Assembly: GCA_017502065.1 (NCBI GenBank)
Contig: JAFVVU010000228.1
Span: forward strand, 1-7,654
Source of the DNA: Clostridia bacterium
GTDB taxonomy: Bacteria; Bacillota; Clostridia; RUG12999
Direction: 5' to 3'
Length of the DNA: 7,654 nt
Position 1 is the first letter of the stretch, and each line of letters starts with the position of its first letter. Shown piece by piece: positions 1 to 5,843 of the stretch. The position numbers and the translations under genes were made by a program. The notes beneath the pieces were generated by a model. That model made no database searches, was not told where the DNA came from, and saw only the letters and a program-made list of their open reading frames with translations.

Positions 1-35
1 AAATGATCGAATCTTACGAAAAATCAATGAAATAA
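1..35 (+). CDS. C-terminal end of an unidentified upstream gene (partial)
   Basis: The frame with codons starting at base 3 reads MIESYEKSMK and stops with TAA at 33-35. A strong intrinsic terminator begins 12 bases later, which is the usual arrangement for the end of a transcription unit. Only about ten residues are visible, so no family can be assigned. The residues are charged and hydrophilic, as is common at a C-terminus. A second frame (from base 2) stays open to about base 127, but it runs straight through the terminator hairpin and is less likely. Confidence 0.4.
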   Translation, partial: MIESYEKSMK

Positions 36-46
36 CTTTTAAGTTT

Positions 47-80
47 AAAAAAGGTTATCGTGGTTGCGATAACCTTTTTT
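47..80 (+). terminator. Rho-independent terminator
   Basis: GGTTATCG (53-60) pairs perfectly with CGATAACC (67-74) around a six-base loop. A six-A run lies on the left and a six-T run on the right, giving up to 14 paired bases. Because of the A run it could also act on the minus strand, but no minus-strand gene converges on it here. It closes the gene whose tail ends at 35. Confidence 0.9.
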
Positions 81-212
81 ATTGTGCAAAAAAAGATGTC
101 CCAAAATGGCGTGGTTCAAAAAAATAATACCGAACAGATTTGAAAGAAAATGGTAATTTGTTGGCATAAATTGTTATGGAAATTTATTACTGTAACTGCA
201 GAAATAATTGCC

Positions 213-390
213 TGTGGAAAATGTGTATAACTCTGTTAATAATCTGTTTATGCGGTATGGGGGGACATACAGTTTTTAACAGTTGGTTAACGTTTTTAAA
301 TTATGTTAACCAACTGTAATAAAATAGCAATTGTATATTGAGTATAACTTTCAAAAAAGCTGTGGAAACTGTTGATAACTTTGTTGAAAA
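213..390 (+). repeat. Direct repeat of a three-box array (213-242 and 361-390)
   Basis: Each 30-base copy consists of two abutting 9-mers, a 3-base spacer (CTC or CTT) and a third 9-mer. Copy one is TGTGGAAAA, TGTGTATAA, CTC, TGTTAATAA. Copy two is TGTGGAAAC, TGTTGATAA, CTT, TGTTGAAAA. Counting by eye, 24 of 30 positions match, and the copies are 148 bases apart. The shared spacing, not only the motif, implies duplication or strong constraint on box phasing. Confidence 0.7.
279..317. repeat. Perfect 13-bp inverted repeat containing GTTAAC
   Basis: ACAGTTGGTTAAC (279-291) is the exact reverse complement of GTTAACCAACTGT (305-317), separated by a 13-base AT-rich spacer. No T run follows on either strand, so it is not a standard terminator. 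It could be a protein-binding operator or a cruciform/hairpin element. GTTAAC also occurs at 454-459. It lies between the two DnaA-box-like arrays, well upstream of the mapped promoters. Confidence 0.75.
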
Positions 391-459
391 GCGGCTGTTT
401 CGGGCTTTTTGCATGTGGATAAGTGCGAAAATAAGTTGACATTTTAAAATTATGTTAAC
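293..459 (+). repeat. AT-rich 18-mer direct repeat (293-310 and 442-459)
   Basis: TTTTTAAATTATGTTAAC at 293-310 recurs at 442-459 with a single T-to-A change (17 of 18 identical). The offset is 149 bases, almost the same as that of the three-box arrays (148). In both units the AT-rich element lies downstream of the boxes. The DNA between them is only weakly similar. This supports an old duplication of a module of about 150 bases. Confidence 0.7.
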
Positions 460-510
460 AAAACAAAAAAACAATTAACATTAAATGTAAAAAAGTGTTC
501 GGTTTTGATC

Positions 511-540
511 TTGATAAAAATGTCCTTTTTATGCTATTAT
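511..540 (+). promoter_or_regulatory. Promoter P1 upstream of the aldolase gene
   Basis: TTGATA (511-516) and TATTAT (535-540) are 18 bases apart, and an extended -10 TG dinucleotide lies at 532-533. Transcription would begin near 547, giving a leader of about 70 bases before the ATG at 617. The stretch 526-540 matches the promoter at 2242-2256 at 14 of 15 positions. Confidence 0.6.
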
Positions 541-555
541 ATGGCTTTATATATA

Positions 556-584
556 TTGACATTGGGATAAATAAGGGATAAAAT
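556..584 (+). promoter_or_regulatory. Promoter P2 upstream of the aldolase gene
   Basis: A consensus -35 TTGACA (556-561) is followed after 17 bases by TAAAAT (579-584). Transcription would start near 591, leaving a leader of about 26 bases that still includes the ribosome binding site. It lies downstream of P1, so the aldolase operon may have tandem promoters. This is the best -35/spacer match in the region. Confidence 0.65.
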
Positions 585-603
585 TAATACATAACAATAT
601 GAA

Positions 604-610
604 AGAGGTG
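604..610 (+). promoter_or_regulatory. Ribosome binding site of the aldolase gene
   Basis: AGAGGTG at 604-610 ends six bases before the ATG at 617 and supports that start codon. Confidence 0.8.
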
Positions 611-616
611 CCGTAA

Positions 617-1378
617 ATGAACGGAGTACAAACTTTAAAGAAAAAACTTGAAAACTGCGAAAGAATTTCAGCAGCAACACTTACACATCTGGCATACACA
701 GAAGTTCCCGGAATGTATAAAGCAGCAGGTACTGACTGCATTATATTTGACCTTGAACACGGCTCTTTTGATCAGGAAAACACCGGCGATTTGCTTTATG
801 CATGCCGTAAAGAAGATATTCCTTCAATCATAAGAGTACAGGACTGTGTATATCACTGTATTTCAAAAGCTATTGATATGGGCGCTGACGGGGTTCTTAT
901 TCCGAGAACAGAAACTCTTGAGCAGGTTGAAACTGCAATAAATTCTATACGTACATATCCGAGAGGTAAAAAAGGTATCGGCGGAAGAAGCTTCCTCCGT
1001 GCAGGTGAAGACCTTGACGATTTCAACAATAACAGACTTCTCATTATCCAGATCGAATCTCCGCTTGGTGTTCAGAATCTTGATGAAATGCTTACAAAAT
1101 ACGGCGATGAAATTGCCGGCGTTCTTATTGGACCTACAGATATGGCTTGCCTTTGCGGTTGCGGACTTGACCTTACTGCTGATGAAGCTGTTAAACAGGA
1201 ACTTGAAACAGTAAGAATCTGTAAAAAACACAACAAATCAATTGGTATGTTCGTGTTTGAAAACGATATGCAGAGATGGGCTGATGCAGGTATGAACATT
1301 TTCTGGATGACAACTGAAACAGTACATCTTTCATACGGAATCAAATATGCTATGGATGCCTTTAAGGAGCTGAAATAA
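617..1378 (+). CDS. HpcH/HpaI-family class II aldolase (2-oxo-3-deoxy acid aldolase type)
   Basis: The 253-residue protein has the length and motif order of the HpcH/HpaI aldolase family, cytosolic divalent-metal enzymes that cleave 2-keto-3-deoxy acids to pyruvate plus an aldehyde. Visible motifs are FDLEHG with the likely catalytic H48, R73 in SIIRVQ, ADGVLIPRTET at about 90-100, QIESPLG with metal ligand E147, and GPTDMA with metal ligand D175. These positions fall close to those known in HpaI (H45, R70, E149, D175). The ATG at 617 has a good ribosome binding site and two candidate promoters upstream. The next gene starts one base after the stop, so the two are cotranscribed and probably translationally coupled. 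Substrate specificity cannot be read from sequence: hydroxy-keto-heptanedioate, keto-deoxy-rhamnonate and garR/DDG aldolase activities all occur in this family. Confidence 0.9.
   Translation: MNGVQTLKKKLENCERISAATLTHLAYTEVPGMYKAAGTDCIIFDLEHGSFDQENTGDLLYACRKEDIPSIIRVQDCVYHCISKAIDMGADGVLIPRTETLEQVETAINSIRTYPRGKKGIGGRSFLRAGEDLDDFNNNRLLIIQIESPLGVQNLDEMLTKYGDEIAGVLIGPTDMACLCGCGLDLTADEAVKQELETVRICKKHNKSIGMFVFENDMQRWADAGMNIFWMTTETVHLSYGIKYAMDAFKELK
1364..1369 (+). promoter_or_regulatory. Ribosome binding site inside the aldolase 3' end
   Basis: AAGGAG lies in the last codons of the aldolase gene, ten bases before the ATG at 1380. Ribosomes finishing the aldolase would pass over the start site of the MBL gene, which favours coupled translation. 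Confidence 0.75.
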
Positions 1379-1379
1379 T

Positions 1380-2174
1380 ATGAAAACACCATGGGAAGGT
1401 TATATTAAACCTTTCAGGATGTTCGGCGGACTTTATTTTGTTGGAACACGCCCGGCATCCTCGCATATTATTGATACGGGTGACGGACTTATTATGCTTG
1501 ATTCGGGATATCCGCAGACCCTTTACCTTGTAACAGAGGGAATAAGAGAAATGGGATTTTCTCCAAAGGATATCAAATATATCGTTCATTCGCACGGCCA
1601 TTATGACCACCTTGGTGCAACAAAAGCACTTGTTGAGCTTACCGGAGCAAAAACCTTTATTGGTGAACAGGACGTTCCTTATGCAAACGGCAGCGTTAAT
1701 CTTACATGGGCAAATGAACTCGGCTACGATTATGTTGAGGCGTTTGAACCGGATGTTGCACTTAAAGACGGCGATACAATTGAGCTTGGTAATGTGTGCA
1801 TAAAAGCAATACATACACCGGGTCATACACCGGGCTCGATGTCATATTTCTTTGACCTTGAAGAAAACGGACGTGTTGTAAGAGCAGGTACTTTTGGTGG
1901 TGTTGGAGTGAACACTCTGCGCAAAAGGTTTCTTGATAAATATAATCTTCCGTATTCTGCCCGTGAGGATTTTATCAATTCAATCAAAAAGATAAGAGAT
2001 GAAAAGGTTGACCTTAATATTGGTAACCATGCTCACTGCAATGATACCGAAGGTAAGTATGCAAGAATGGGCAAGGAAGCGGATAATCCGTTTATTGACC
2101 CGACGGAATTTGCGCGTTTTGCAGATGCAACTCTTGAAATGTATAATGAAATTATTATACGTCGCGGCGAATAA
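1380..2174 (+). CDS. MBL-fold metallo-hydrolase, subclass B3-like ligand set
   Basis: This is a 264-residue, probably cytosolic MBL-fold protein with no signal peptide. The zinc motif is HSHGHYDH (ligands H72, H74, D76, H77), followed by HTPGHTPGS with H149 and a C-terminal GNHAH with H217. The usual aspartate bridging ligand of glyoxalase II-type enzymes is missing: the equivalent stretch reads RAGTFGGVGVNT. The ligand set therefore resembles subclass B3 proteins such as L1 (HxHxDH, H, H). This does not imply antibiotic resistance, since most such proteins have other or unknown substrates. It begins one base after the aldolase stop, so it probably serves the same pathway, perhaps as a lactone or ester hydrolase on a sugar acid; that is inference. 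A terminator follows directly. Confidence 0.85.
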   Translation: MKTPWEGYIKPFRMFGGLYFVGTRPASSHIIDTGDGLIMLDSGYPQTLYLVTEGIREMGFSPKDIKYIVHSHGHYDHLGATKALVELTGAKTFIGEQDVPYANGSVNLTWANELGYDYVEAFEPDVALKDGDTIELGNVCIKAIHTPGHTPGSMSYFFDLEENGRVVRAGTFGGVGVNTLRKRFLDKYNLPYSAREDFINSIKKIRDEKVDLNIGNHAHCNDTEGKYARMGKEADNPFIDPTEFARFADATLEMYNEIIIRRGE

Positions 2175-2188
2175 GTAAAAATATGATT

Positions 2189-2226
2189 AAAAGTGAGATT
2201 TGGAGCATACAAATCTCGCTTTTTTT
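2189..2226 (+). terminator. Rho-independent terminator of the aldolase-MBL operon
   Basis: AGTGAGATTTG (2192-2202) pairs with CAAATCTCGCT (2210-2220) with one G-T wobble around a seven-base loop. The flanking A and T runs extend the stem and provide a T tail (2220-2226). It begins about 15 bases after the MBL stop codon. Confidence 0.9.
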
Positions 2227-2227
2227 A

Positions 2228-2256
2228 TTGATTTTATGCAGTTTTTATGCTATAAT
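2228..2256 (+). promoter_or_regulatory. Promoter of the HAD-ACT/MBL-rlmD unit
   Basis: TTGATT (2228-2233), a 17-base spacer and a perfect TATAAT (2251-2256) with an extended -10 TGC (2248-2250). It begins right after the preceding terminator. Transcription should start near 2262-2264, leaving only about 10-12 bases before the start codon. Confidence 0.85.
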
Positions 2257-2262
2257 TATTGT

Positions 2263-2269
2263 GGGTGAG
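2263..2269 (+). promoter_or_regulatory. Ribosome binding site that decides the HAD gene start
   Basis: GGGTGAG lies four bases before the ATG at 2274. The in-frame TTG at 2259 sits three bases past the -10 box, upstream of the expected transcription start, so it is not a plausible start. Confidence 0.65.
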
Positions 2270-2273
2270 TATT

Positions 2274-3008
2274 ATGAAATATATTCTGGCGACGGATTAT
2301 GACGGCACGCTTAGGCAGGGCGGTGAAATAAGCAAAGAAAACAGAATATGTATTGATAAATTCCGGGCAGAAGGACATTTGTTCGGAGTTGTGTCCGGAC
2401 GTGATTTTGTATACGGATATGAGCAGTTTAAAGAAAAAGATTCCTTTCCGTTTGATTTTGTTATAATGTCGGGTGGGGCAACGGTGTGCGATGGCAATGG
2501 TAACATTTTGTTTGCAAAGCCGATTAAAAATGTGCCGGCAGACAGGCTTGTTGCGCGAAGTCTTGAGCTTACGGGCAATCCGTGTGGGATTTCTTTTGAA
2601 AAAACAAGACTTGATTTTCGCCCGGGGGATAATCTTGACAATATAAAAAATGTAACAGAATTTATTTCATCAAACGTGCTTTGCGATACGGAAGAATATG
2701 CGGCAAGGGTCTGCGAAAATCTGAAAAGTGAATTTGACGGAATAAACCCAACGCAAAACGGCAGATGCATTGACATAACGGCGGTAGGCGTTGGCAAGGC
2801 ATCGGGCATTGCAACACTTGCACAGATAATGAAAGTTGATGAAGAAAATATATGGACCGCAGGTGATAATTATAACGATATTGATATGCTTTTAAAATAT
2901 CACGGCTGTGCAATGGAAAGTGGCGTTGATGCGGCAAAGAAAGCTGCCGGATGTACGTGCAATGCGGTTGCCGATGTGATAAAAATGATTTTGAATGTCA
3001 GAAGGTAA
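2274..3008 (+). CDS. HAD-superfamily hydrolase, Cof-type (class IIB) phosphatase
   Basis: The 244-residue cytosolic protein shows all four HAD motifs: DYDGTL (nucleophile D8, acid D10), VVSGRD (S41), GVGKASG (K175) and GDNYNDIDML (D198, D202). The roughly 110 residues between motifs II and III are the place and size of a type IIB cap, as in Cof-like sugar-phosphate and nucleotide phosphatases. The natural substrate is usually a phosphorylated metabolite but cannot be read here. ATG 2274 was chosen because it follows a ribosome binding site and because the longer TTG version would begin before the transcript. It is first in its unit, and the next gene follows after four bases. Confidence 0.9.
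   Translation: MKYILATDYDGTLRQGGEISKENRICIDKFRAEGHLFGVVSGRDFVYGYEQFKEKDSFPFDFVIMSGGATVCDGNGNILFAKPIKNVPADRLVARSLELTGNPCGISFEKTRLDFRPGDNLDNIKNVTEFISSNVLCDTEEYAARVCENLKSEFDGINPTQNGRCIDITAVGVGKASGIATLAQIMKVDEENIWTAGDNYNDIDMLLKYHGCAMESGVDAAKKAAGCTCNAVADVIKMILNVRR
3000..3005 (+). promoter_or_regulatory. Ribosome binding site that decides the ACT-MBL gene start
   Basis: AGAAGG ends seven bases before the ATG at 3013. The alternative in-frame ATG at 2995 lies upstream of this site, inside the HAD gene, and has no such motif at a suitable distance. Confidence 0.75.
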
Positions 3009-3012
3009 TAAA

Positions 3013-4449
3013 ATGAAAAAAACATATGTAACATCAATGCCGAATCATATTGGCGCATTCTTAAAAGCCAGCAAATGCTTTTCGGCACTTGGAATAAATA
3101 TTACACGTGTAAGCTATAACAAAGCGGTTGATTCACAAACGCTGTTTATTGATGCAGAGGGAACAGAACAGCAACTTAAAAAAGCAGATGTCGAACTTGA
3201 AAAAATTGGATATCTGCAGACAAATCAGCCCAAAACGAGTGTTGTGCTTATTGAGTTTTGTCTCAAGGATGTTCCCGGCAGCGTTACCGATGTGCTTATG
3301 CTTATTAATGAATTTAACTTTAATATTTCGTATATAAGCTCGCAGGAAAACGGTACGGATTATCAGCTGTTCAAAATGGGACTTTATGTTGATGATTACG
3401 ATAAGATATCAAAGTTTCTGAAAGAAGCGGAAAAGCTGTGCAAGGTGCGCGTTATTGACTACAACAGTTCGGAAAAGGTGTACGATAACAGCATATTCTA
3501 CAATACCTATGTTATGGGTCTTTCGCAGATGATGGGACTTGACGAAGAGGTCAGCCAGAAGCTTCTTGTGCATGTTAATCTTGCAATGCAGACGCTTGAT
3601 GAGCAGGGGTTGTCTCCATACCGTACGTTTGACAGTATAAGTAAATTTGCAGAGCTTCTGTCGGTTTCCTCGGGGAAGGCTTTTTCGCCAAGAGTAAGCA
3701 CTCATAAAATAACTGAGAACACGGAAATAACTCTTATTGAACCGCCGTGTGGAAGTAACGTGATAATTATTAAAAGCGGCGAAAAAGTGTTGTTTGTTGA
3801 CAGTGGATATGCGTGCTACAGCTCCGAAATGACAAAGCTGATTAAAAAGATAATTCCGGAGTTTGAAAGTATAAGGAAAACAATACTTGTAACTCATGCG
3901 GATGTTGACCACTGCGGACTACTTCCAATGTTTGATGAGATTATTGCAAGCGCAAAAACGGCGCAATGTCTGGCAAATGAATACAATGGCAAAAACGGAT
4001 ACAGAGAAGAAAATCCGCTTCATAAACCATATGTAAACATATGTAAAATTCTTACGTCTTATAAGCCGGTTGAACCGGAAAAAATTACGGTGCCGTGGGC
4101 GGATGTTGATAATCTTACCGAGCCGCTTACGCAGATTGGATTCTTTGATTTTGAAGAACTCCATTTTGAGGTGTATGAAGGAAAGGGCGGACATCTGCCG
4201 GGTGAAATTGTGCTTATAGATTATGCACATCATATTGCAATTACCGGCGATGTTTATATAAATACTCACGGACTTACAAAGGAACAGGCGGAATATAACC
4301 AGTATGCACCTATACTTATGACGTCCGTTGATACTGATGCAAAACTGTGTGCACAGGAACGTGCTGCAATTATGCAGCGTCTTGGTGTAGGCGGATGGCA
4401 GATTTTTGGTGCGCATGGGTTTAAAAAGGATTATTCTGTTAACAGTTGA
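3013..4449 (+). CDS. Tandem ACT-like domains fused to an atypical MBL-fold domain
   Basis: A 478-residue protein with no signal peptide or membrane segment. Residues 1-70 and 73-150 each look like an ACT domain: the second has FCLKDVPGSVTDVLMLINEF, a classic ACT turn and helix, followed by NISYISSQ. ACT domains usually bind amino acids or other small ligands. A helical linker (about 155-235) leads to an MBL domain with IKSGEKVLFVDSGY, the ligand motif HADVDH (H295, D297, D299, H300), GGHLPGE (H394), ITGDVY (D413) and GAHG (H468). The second histidine of the usual HxHxDH is aspartate here, as in some non-lactamase branches of the fold. A plausible reading is a hydrolase controlled by a ligand at the ACT domains; substrate and ligand are unknown. 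It lies between the HAD and rRNA methyltransferase genes with very short gaps. Confidence 0.75.
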   Translation: MKKTYVTSMPNHIGAFLKASKCFSALGINITRVSYNKAVDSQTLFIDAEGTEQQLKKADVELEKIGYLQTNQPKTSVVLIEFCLKDVPGSVTDVLMLINEFNFNISYISSQENGTDYQLFKMGLYVDDYDKISKFLKEAEKLCKVRVIDYNSSEKVYDNSIFYNTYVMGLSQMMGLDEEVSQKLLVHVNLAMQTLDEQGLSPYRTFDSISKFAELLSVSSGKAFSPRVSTHKITENTEITLIEPPCGSNVIIIKSGEKVLFVDSGYACYSSEMTKLIKKIIPEFESIRKTILVTHADVDHCGLLPMFDEIIASAKTAQCLANEYNGKNGYREENPLHKPYVNICKILTSYKPVEPEKITVPWADVDNLTEPLTQIGFFDFEELHFEVYEGKGGHLPGEIVLIDYAHHIAITGDVYINTHGLTKEQAEYNQYAPILMTSVDTDAKLCAQERAAIMQRLGVGGWQIFGAHGFKKDYSVNS

Positions 4450-4452
4450 GGT
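4448..4452 (+). promoter_or_regulatory. Ribosome binding site supporting a TTG start
   Basis: GAGGT overlaps the stop codon of the ACT-MBL gene and ends seven bases before TTG at 4460. The nearby ATG at 4470 is out of frame and the next in-frame ATG is about 26 codons in, which would cut into the TRAM domain. Confidence 0.75.
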
Positions 4453-4459
4453 ATAAAGC

Positions 4460-5800
4460 TTGAAGAAAAATGACGTTTTTGAGTGCGTTTGTACGGGATA
4501 CGGTGCGGACGGCGAAGGAATTTGCCGCATTGGTGATATGGTTGTGTTCGTTCCCGGAGCACTTGTGGGCGAAAAACTTAAGATTAAAATTGTGAAGACG
4601 GCAAAATCCTATGCTTACGGCAGGATTGAAGAAAGTCTTTCTTCGTCGGACGAGAGGGTTGAGCCGAAGTGCAGTGCATTTAAACGATGTGGCGGATGCG
4701 ACCTGCTTCATATGTCATATGACGAGCAGCTTAAATTTAAATCCGACCGTATGAAAGACTGTTTGGAACGAATCGGCAAGGTTAAAACCGAAATCCTGCC
4801 GATTATCGGTGCAGATGATGTATGCGGATACAGAAACAAGGTTCAGCTTCCTGTGGGGATATCGGGAGGAAAAACCGTTTGCGGATATTATGCAGGGCGC
4901 ACGCATAAGATTATCGAAAACAACGGATGCCTGACGGGAACGGAAATTTCCGAAAAGGTGAAAAATGCTGTGCTTGACTGGATGGACGAATATGCTGTTT
5001 CTGCATATGATGAAGTATCGGGCAGCGGCACGGTGCGGCATATCATTGTGCGCACATCGGAAATAACCGGTCAGTCAATGGCAGTTATTGTAATAAATAA
5101 AAAGAATTTGCCCGAAAAAGATGCGCTTGTCGAAAAACTGAAAGAGCTTGGAATAACAACGGCACTTTATAATATAAATACTAAAAAGACTAATGTGATA
5201 ACAGGGGATAAGACGGTTGTTCTTTACGGCAGCGGCGAGATTGAGGATGAGCTTTGCGGTCTTAAATTTATGATTTCGCCACTGTGTTTTTATCAGATCA
5301 ATCGTGCACAGGCGCAGCGTCTTTATGAAGCGGCACTGTCGCAGGCGGAAATTTCGGATAAGGATACTGTTTTTGACCTGTATTGCGGAATCGGTACAAT
5401 ATCACTTGCGGCGGCAAAATACGCCGGACTGGTAATAGGCGCCGAAATAAATGAAGAGTCTGTTTTGCATGCAAAGAAAAATGCAAAAATAAACGGGCTG
5501 TCAAATGCTGAGTTTTACTGCGGTGATGCAGGTGAGGTAACGGGCGAGCTTTATAAACAGGGAAAGAAAGCCGATGTTATAATTGTTGACCCGCCGAGAA
5601 AAGGCTGCAGCGATCAGTTGCTTGAACTTATTATAAAATTAAGTCCAAGGCGAGTGGTTTATGTTTCATGCAATCCGGCTACTCTTGCAAGGGATTTGCA
5701 AATATTGGAGGAAAACGGATATAAAACAAAAAATGCACGTGCGGTTGATATGTTTCCGGGCACATGCCACGTCGAATCTGTGGCGGTATTGGTAAAATAA
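4460..5800 (+). CDS. rlmD: 23S rRNA (uracil-5-)-methyltransferase, RlmD/RumA family
   Basis: The 446-residue enzyme transfers a methyl group from S-adenosylmethionine to C5 of uracil in 23S rRNA. An N-terminal TRAM domain (about 1-58) precedes a probable 4Fe-4S site formed by C71, C77, C80 and C157, matching the RumA spacing. The SAM motif DLYCGIGTISL starts at D306, DPPRKGC is present, SCNPATLARD supplies the catalytic C404, and HVESV supplies the probable general base E439. The iron-sulfur cysteines favour RumA/RlmD over cysteine-poor TrmA. In many Firmicutes one such enzyme (RlmCD) modifies both U747 and U1939, so the target could be either or both. The start is TTG with a good ribosome binding site overlapping the previous stop, implying coupled translation in this unit. 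Confidence 0.93.
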   Translation: MKKNDVFECVCTGYGADGEGICRIGDMVVFVPGALVGEKLKIKIVKTAKSYAYGRIEESLSSSDERVEPKCSAFKRCGGCDLLHMSYDEQLKFKSDRMKDCLERIGKVKTEILPIIGADDVCGYRNKVQLPVGISGGKTVCGYYAGRTHKIIENNGCLTGTEISEKVKNAVLDWMDEYAVSAYDEVSGSGTVRHIIVRTSEITGQSMAVIVINKKNLPEKDALVEKLKELGITTALYNINTKKTNVITGDKTVVLYGSGEIEDELCGLKFMISPLCFYQINRAQAQRLYEAALSQAEISDKDTVFDLYCGIGTISLAAAKYAGLVIGAEINEESVLHAKKNAKINGLSNAEFYCGDAGEVTGELYKQGKKADVIIVDPPRKGCSDQLLELIIKLSPRRVVYVSCNPATLARDLQILEENGYKTKNARAVDMFPGTCHVESVAVLVK

Positions 5801-5843
5801 AAGGATTTTTGGTATATGTGCAGAATAATTAAGGGGTTGAATT

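Larger units (their letters stand above)
211..422 (-). other. Cluster of DnaA-box-like 9-mers (origin-like or DnaA-regulated)
   Basis: One site, TGTGGATAA at 414-422, is the exact reverse complement of the consensus DnaA box TTATCCACA. TGTGTATAA (222-230) and TGTGGAAAA (213-221) fit the relaxed form TTWTNCACA on the minus strand. TGTGGAAAC (361-369), TGTTGATAA (370-378), TGTTGAAAA (382-390) and TGTTAATAA (234-242) are one to two mismatches away. All seven point the same way, and several abut without a gap. Such clusters mark oriC and DnaA-controlled promoters in Firmicutes. Against an orthodox oriC, neither dnaA, dnaN nor rpmH is recognisable in the window. The motifs are seen directly; the function is inferred. 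Confidence 0.5.
81..616. other. Long structured non-coding region
   Basis: About 530 bases carry no convincing gene on either strand. The only ORFs are short, lack a ribosome binding site, or are antisense to the aldolase start. Bases 81-205 are AT-rich and show nothing specific. Bases 211-422 hold DnaA-box-like motifs, 279-317 a perfect inverted repeat, 293-310 and 442-459 an AT-rich direct repeat, and 511-584 two promoters. No tRNA, riboswitch or CRISPR-like repeat was seen. The unusual length for a compact genome, together with the motif density, suggests a regulatory or replication role. Confidence 0.7.

Noticed and set aside
2..127. Open frame from base 2 continuing to a stop near 127
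   Set aside because: It runs through the strong terminator hairpin and its A/T runs, with a low-complexity, lysine-rich product; the frame ending at 35 fits the terminator far better.
95..142. 15-residue ORF starting at ATG in 81-145
   Set aside because: Very short, without a ribosome binding site or promoter.
387..409. Possible hairpin AAAAGC ... GCTTTT with a T tail
   Set aside because: Only six base pairs with two G-C pairs and an 11-base loop; too weak to call a terminator, and no gene ends just before it.
436..464. TTGACA at 436-441 as a promoter
   Set aside because: At the proper spacing the -10 position reads CAAAAC, so no promoter is supported there.
547..741. Minus-strand 64-residue frame overlapping the aldolase start
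   Set aside because: It is antisense to the aldolase start and its promoters, resembles no family, and has no ribosome binding site that I can see.
2259..2273. TTG at 2259 as start of the HAD protein
   Set aside because: It falls three bases after the -10 box, before the expected transcription start; ATG 2274 has its own ribosome binding site and begins right before the conserved DYDGTL region.
2995..3012. ATG at 2995 as start of the ACT-MBL protein
   Set aside because: It would overlap the HAD gene and place the AGAAGG ribosome binding site inside the coding region; ATG 3013 is correctly spaced from that site.
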